Source: Dromiciops gliroides (taxonomy: Eukaryota; Chordata; Mammalia; Microbiotheria; Microbiotheriidae). Taken from it: a stretch of 64,000 bases of DNA. How positions within the stretch are numbered: position 1 is the first letter of the stretch; every line of letters starts with the position of its first letter. Of this stretch, positions 58,011 through 64,000 are shown piece by piece. A model generated the notes under the pieces. That model was not told the origin of the DNA, did no database searches, and worked only from the letters and a program-made list of their open reading frames with translations. The stretch is taken from NCBI RefSeq assembly GCF_019393635.1, contig NC_057862.1:264382441-264446440 (forward strand). The letters run 5' to 3'. Both the position numbers and the translations under genes were made by a program.

Positions 58011-58724
58011 AATGAGTGACATCCTCAGAATTCTTTCATTGGTCTGGACACTAAGGGAGAGAACCTTCAACTATGCTCTCTCACGCCCCAGATCTCTTGA
58101 CCTTCTTCAAAACACTGCCCAAGAGATGGTCTAGATGAAGATTTTCTCTTCCCCATCCCTTTAGGGAGAAACTTTAGGTTCTTTCACATGCCGGCTGTAT
58201 AAACAACTGGAAGGGACTTGCAGTACCTGTACTCCCTAGGGTATCTCCTATTATTAGATTACAGTTTTTTGCAGTCCAACTGCATATGCCTCTCTTGTAA
58301 TGAACAGAATGATCAGACAATCAGGCAAATTGTATTCCTCAGGAGCCAGGTTCTTATAGGTTGTGTCAAGGGGTCAAGGGAAAAGTTAGGGTTATGCCTG
58401 GATTGGTCAAAGGGTATGAACAGCCCCATAATAATTCAGTATAGTTCCAAATTGCTCTCCAGAATGTTTGAATCAGTTCACACCTCCAATCCAGAATAGT
58501 CAATGACTATATTTTAAATGCATTAACCCAGAAGGACCCAGGCAAGTGTGATTTCTAATGCATCATTTCCATTTAACAATGAAAACTTTCTGTACTGTAT
58601 GCATCTTTCTAGAGGGACCATCTTATATCACCCTAGAAATAATAGTTAACTGTTGATGAACAGCGAACATATGACTCTGTGTCATCTCTTCAGTAGCAAC
58701 TAGGCCACAGTAAAAAACAAACAA
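58011..58724. other. Unassigned DNA with L1 scrap
   Basis: No gene recognised; 58395-58492 is an antisense L1 scrap. Confidence 0.4.
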
Positions 58725-59275
58725 CTGCTTTTGAAAGGCAGTATAGTGAGCAACTGCTTGGGGTTCTGGAGCCTCAAATTCATAAAAAGAGTATATTCTA
58801 ACCACCATTTAATACCTTCCTAAGTTTCCATCTGCTTTCTTTATGAACTGAGATCTCCAGAAACAGGGGTCTTTCAGTGTTCCAAAGATTTCAGGGGGAC
58901 AGAATATTGGACACTCTGCTTTATACTTTCCAGGACTGTAGCCTGTTCTGGGCCAACTTGAAAACACTGACTTATATATGAATCAGTAAATGGGGATAAT
59001 TTTTCTCTAGCTTCTGAATCTGCTGGCATAGTTTATTATATTTTGTTGTCCTTCATTTTCCTATCTTCTCTAAAGACTACTGAAATAAAATAAAACCACA
59101 AGTTAACCTTTTATCTTATTTCACTCCCTCTCTGATTTTGGAAGATACTAGGATTTCAAAGGAACTATTTTCTTCCCTAGTGTATTTTTTAAATCATCAC
59201 AAAGTCCCTTTCCTATCATACATGCTTATCTTTTCAGATTAATCTTGCTCTCTGTATTTGTAATTCAAATTCAAG
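58725..59275 (+). repeat. Duplicated block (copy 2)
   Basis: Aligns to 12005-12595. The match ends at about 59275 where a sense L1 begins. Confidence 0.8.
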
Positions 59276-59349
59276 AATAAAATTTAATTGGAATTAAATA
59301 ATTTGATCCTAAAAAGGGGGGGATCAAAGAACAAATCATAGAAATAATT

Positions 59350-60150
59350 GATGATTTTTCTAAATAACAAAAACATTTTATTATTTTCCAGTTACATGTA
59401 AAGATAGTTTTCAAAATTTGTTTTTCGTAGGATTTTTATTTCCAAATTTTTCTCCCACCCTCCTTTCCCTCCACCCTCCAAAGGATGGAAAGCAATCTGA
59501 TATAGGTTATGTATGTACAATCACATTAAACACATTTCTGCATTAGTCAAAGAAGAATCAGAACACAAGGGAAAAATCTCCAAAAAAGAAAAAAAAAACA
59601 GCCAAAAAGTAGAAACAGTATGGTTCAATCTGCATTCAGAATCCACAGTTCTTTTTTCTGGATATAGAGAACATTTTTCTATCATGAGTTATTTGAATTG
59701 TTATAGATTATTGCACTGCTGAGAAGAGCCAAGTCTATCACAGTTGATCATCACACAATGTTGCTGTTACTTTGAAGAATGTTCTCCTGGTTCTGCTCCT
59801 CTCACTCAGCATCAGTTCATGTAAGTCCTTCCAGGTTTCTGTGAAATGCTCTTGTTCAATCATTTCTTACAACACAATAGTATTCTATTACATTCATATA
59901 CCACAACTTGTTTAGCCATTCCTCAATTGATGAGCATTCCTTGATTTGCAATTCTTTGCCACCACAAAAAGAGCTGCTCTAAATATTTTTGTAAACGTGG
60001 GTCCTTTTCCCTCTTTTATGATCTCTTTGGGATACAGGCTCAGTAGTGCTAGCACTGGGTCAAAGGGTATGAAACAGCCCCATAATAATTCAGGTATAGT
60101 TCCAAATTGCTCTCCAGAATGTTTGAATCAGTCACACCTCCATCACAATG
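59350..60150 (-). mobile_element. L1 3' end inserted antisense in L1 (second copy)
   Basis: Same insertion site and truncation point as 18481-19260, without the SINE found there. Confidence 0.8.
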
Positions 60151-60499
60151 CAAACAATGATTTCTTAAAGAAAATGACAATGATGAGACAACATACCAGA
60201 ATTTGAGGGAGGGCAGCCAAAGCAGGGGAAAATAAAATATAGAAGAAGCAAGTCAATGAATTGGGTATACAACTAAAAACACTAGAAAATGAACAAATTA
60301 AAAATCCCCAACAAAATACCAAATTGAAATCCTGAAAATCAAAGCAGAGATTAATAAAATTAAAAGCAAGAAAACATTGAATTAATAAATAAAACATAAA
60401 CAGGTTTTATGAAAAAACAACAAAATAGATAAGCCACTCATTATTTTGATCAAAAAAGGGAAGAAAACCCAAATTACTAGTATCAAAAATAAAAGGGAT

Positions 60500-60648
60500 A
60501 GGAGTGGCTAGGTGGCGCAGTGGATGAAGCACCGGCCCTAGATTCAGGAGTACCTGAGTTCAAATCCAGCCTCAGACTCTTGACACTTAGTAGCTGTGTG
60601 ACCCTGGGCAAGTCACTTAACCCCCATTGCCCCACCACAAAAAAAAAA
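60500..60648 (+). mobile_element. tRNA-derived SINE in L1
   Basis: Sense SINE with A tail; flanked by AAAGGGAT on both sides. Confidence 0.9.
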
Positions 60649-61671
60649 TGAAAGGGATGAACTAACCACCAATGAGAGGAAATTCAGACATTTATAGGGA
60701 TTATTTTACCCAATTGTATGCCAATAAATTGGATGATCTAAATGAAATGGATGAATATCTACAAAAATATAAATTACCCAGAGTAGCAGAAGAAGAAATA
60801 AAATATTTAAATAACCCAATTTTAGAAAAGAAATTGAACTAGCCATCAATGAACTTCCTAAGAAAAAAACCCAAGACCAGATGGATTCACAAGAGAATTC
60901 TTCCAAAAATTTAGAGAACAATTGATCCTAATAGTATTTAATTTATATGAAAAAATAAGTGAAGGAGTCCTACCAAATTCCTTTTATGAGACAAATATGG
61001 TGCTAATACCCAAATCAAGAAGAGCCAAAACAGAGGAAGAAAATTATAGAGCCATCTCTCTAGTGAATATTGATGCAAAAATTTACTAGCAAAAAGATTT
61101 ACAATATATCACAAAGATCATACACTTCACCAGGTGGGATTTATACCAGGAATGCAGGTCTGGGTTCAATATCAGCATAGTTGACCATATTAATTACAAA
61201 AGCAAAATAAATCATATGAGTATCTCAACAGATACAGAAAAGGCCTATGACAAAGTACAGCACCTATTCCTATTAAACACTTCAGAGCAAAGGAGTAAAA
61301 AGACCTCAAGTTAAATGATAAGTACTATTTATCTAAAACCATCAGCAAGCATTATCTGTTATGGGGATAAGCTAAAATTCTTCCCAATACCAATTGGGGT
61401 GAAGCAAGGATGCCCATTAATCACCTCTATTTAATATTGTACTAAAAATGTAAGCTATATCAATGAAGAGAAAAAGAAATTAAAGGAATTAGGTAATGAG
61501 GAAAGAAAACTATCACTCTTTGCAGATGTAACGATTGGAATAACGCCACCTGCTGGATACTTACTGTAGAAGATATGATATTACACTTAGAAAGTCCTAG
61601 GGAATCAACTACAAAGCTACTTGAAAACTATTAAGAGCTTTAGCAAAGTTGCAGGATACGAAATGAACCCA

Positions 61672-61815
61672 GGGCAGCTAGGTGGCGCAGTGGATAGAGC
61701 ACTGGCCCTGGATTCAGGAGATCTGAGTTCAAATCCGGCCTCAGACACTTGACACTAGCTGTGTGACCCTGGGCAAGTCACTTAACTCTCATTGCCCCAC
61801 AAGAAAAGAAATAAA
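61672..61815 (+). mobile_element. tRNA-derived SINE in L1
   Basis: Sense SINE; 12-bp target duplication GAAATGAACCCA at 61660-61671 and 61816-61827. Confidence 0.9.
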
Positions 61816-63494
61816 GAAATGAACCCACAGAAATCATTAGCATTTCTATATCTCACCATAAAGTCCAAGAAGAACAGATAGAAGAGAAATTCTATTTAAA
61901 ATAACTGTGGCCAATATAAAATTTGCAAGTAACCATCTCCCAAGGGCAAACACAACAATTATATGACCAGAACTACAAATACTTTTCACAGAAATATAGT
62001 CATATCTAAACAATTGGAAAAATATTAATTACTCATGAGTAGGCAGAGCCAACATAATAAAAATTACAATCTTACCTAAGTTAATTAATTTATTTAGTGT
62101 TATACAAAGAAACTATTAAAAATATTTTTATGGAGCTAGAAAAAATAATACCAAAATTTATATGGAAAAGCAAAAGTTCAAGGATATCATGAGAATCAAT
62201 GAAAAAATATGAAAAAAGGTGGTCTAGCAGTATCAGATCTCAAACTGTATTATAAAGCAGTAATTATCAAAACAATCTGGTACTGGCTAAGAAATAGAGA
62301 GGTAGATTAGTGGAATTAGAACAGATAGAAATTAACACTATAGTAAATGACTATAGTCATCAAGTAGATGATAAACCCAAAGATCCAAGCTTTTGGAAGA
62401 AAAACTCATTATTTGGCAAAAACTGCTGGAAACTGGAAAATGGTATGACAGACACTAGGTATTGACCAACATTCATGCCATAGAGTAAAATAGGTCAAAA
62501 TGGGTACATTATTTACACAAAAAGGATGACACCATAAGCAAATTAAGAGAATATGGAATCATTTATCTGTCAGATTTATCAGCAGAGGAACAATTTAGGA
62601 CCAACAAAGATATAAAGAGTAAAATGAAATGTCAAATATATCATTTTGGTTATATAAAATTAAAAAGCTTTTGTACAAACAAAACGAATGTAATCAAGAT
62701 TACAAAGGAAGCAGAAAATGGAAAGAAGTTTTGAAAAAAATATCTCTGATAAAGGCCTCATTTCTCAACTATATAGAGAAATGAGTCAAATTTATAAAAT
62801 ATAAATCATTTTCCAATTGATAAATGGTCAAAGGATATGAACAGTCATTTTTAAGATGAAGAAATCAAAGATATCTATAATTATATGAAAAAAAGCTCTA
62901 GGGCACTATTGATCAGAGAAATGCAAAATAAAATGACCCTGAATTATTATCTCACACCTATCAGAGTGGGAAATGTTTTAAAAAAGGAAATATTGCATTT
63001 TCTAGGAGATATGGGAAAGCTGGAATGCTAATCCTCTGCTGGTGGAGCTTTGAAAAGATCCAGCCATTCTGGAGAGCAATTTGTAATTATGCCCAAAGGG
63101 CTAGGGAACTGTGTATACCCTTGGATCCAGCAATACCACTGCTAGGTTTATGTCCCAAAGACATCCCCCAAAACAGAAAAAAACCCTGTTTGTACAGAAA
63201 TATTTATAGAAGCTCTTTTTTGTGGTGAATAAGAATTGGAAATCAAAGGAATGCCCATTAATTCAGGAATAGCTAAGCAAGCTGTGGTGGAATATTATTG
63301 TGCTATAAGAAATGACATGGAGGATGACTTCAGAAAGGCCCGTAAAGACATGTATAGTGTATAGTGTGTGTATAGTATGTATAGTGTATAATTGATGTGT
63401 AGTGAAATGGCAGGAACCAAGAGAACACTGTACACAGAAAGCAATATTGTATGATGAAGAACTGTGAATGACTCAATAATATATTGATCCAAGA

Positions 63495-64000
63495 CAATCT
63501 TTTTTAAAAAATAAAAGTATTTTATTATTTTCCAGTTACATGTAGAGATAGTTTTCAGCATTTGTTTATATAAGATTTCCACTTTCAAATTTTTCTCCCT
63601 TCCTCCCCTCCCTCCCCCCTCCCCTAGACAGCAGGCAATCTGATATAGGATAAGCATACACAACACACACACACATGCACATATATATATATATGTATAC
63701 ATATATATATACACACACATATACACCTATATATGCATACATATACATAACAACATTAAACATATTTCTGCATCAGTCATGCTATAAGAGAAGAATCAGA
63801 GCAATATGGGAAAAACCTCAAAATAGAAAAACAACAGCACCCAAAAACAAAAGAATAGTATGGTTCAATCAGAATCCATATACCACAGTTCTTTTTTTTT
63901 TCTGTATTTGGAGAGCATTTTCCATCATGAGTCCCCTGGGACTTTCTTGTACCATTGTATTGGTACAATACAGTCTATCACAATTGATCAATACATAATG
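63495..64000 (-). mobile_element. L1 3' end, antisense, running off the window
   Basis: T-rich left end, antisense 3' UTR, a CA/TA simple repeat at about 63660-63750, then antisense ORF2 end to the window edge. Confidence 0.8.

Larger units (their letters stand above)
59276..63494 (+). mobile_element. Long L1 LINE (ORF2), sense, nested insertions
   Basis: Sense L1 from the endonuclease end through RT to the ORF2 C-terminus (frame 63025-63228 has LDPAIPLLG). Interrupted by an antisense L1 3' end (59350-60150), two SINEs, and a 43-bp insertion at the RT catalytic FAD motif (61528-61570). Many other frame breaks. An antisense L1 is inserted at its right end. Confidence 0.8.

Overview
The window is about 64 kb of repeat-choked mammalian nuclear DNA. 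It reads as marsupial: a tRNA-derived, poly(A)-tailed SINE occurs more than 25 times, L1 copies have marsupial-type 3' ends, and there are several retroviral LTR families. Species cannot be fixed from the sequence; the SINE resembles the WSINE1-type elements of Australian marsupials, but that is from memory only. Almost every long open frame is an L1, SINE or retrovirus fragment. The host genes I can support are three immunoglobulin heavy-chain variable (IGHV) segments, all on the + strand, so this is part of an IGH V locus.

Layout. 1-4.8 kb: the 3' flank of a V duplicon whose V gene is not in view, split by LTR1 and a small LTR2 retrovirus fossil. 4.8-9.8 kb: an antisense L1 and an antisense retrovirus fossil (B). 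10-14 kb: diverged V-flank remnants without a V exon, SINEs, a block repeated at 58.7 kb and an LTR3 copy. 14.2-22 kb: nested L1s, including a 90-bp-arm palindrome. 22.7-28.4 kb: V1 duplicon. 28.4-31.5 kb: V2 duplicon. 31.5-35.5 kb: L1, LTR3, a perfect 382-bp tandem duplication and an antisense LTR1. 36.2-43.7 kb: gammaretrovirus-like fossil A on the minus strand. 43.7-48.3 kb: L1, solo LTR4, a (GAAA)n tract and unassigned DNA. 48.3-53.2 kb: V3 duplicon, split by an L1. 53.2-64 kb: a retroviral integrase fragment and nested L1s.

Each V gene has the same architecture: a CTCF-like motif about 1.0-1.4 kb upstream, an ATGCAAAT octamer, a TATA-like box, a 46-bp leader exon, a short intron, a V exon of about 300 bp, and a recombination signal of CACAGTG, 22-bp spacer and ACATAAAYC nonamer. 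V1 and V2 look functional. V3 keeps an open frame and a good recombination signal, but both cysteines of the domain disulfide are tyrosines and its leader splice donor is weak. V1, V2 and V3 flanks align over 1.5 kb or more, so the locus grew by duplication; shared and private insertions (LTR1 plus L1, SINEs, the L1 in V3) give a relative order of events.
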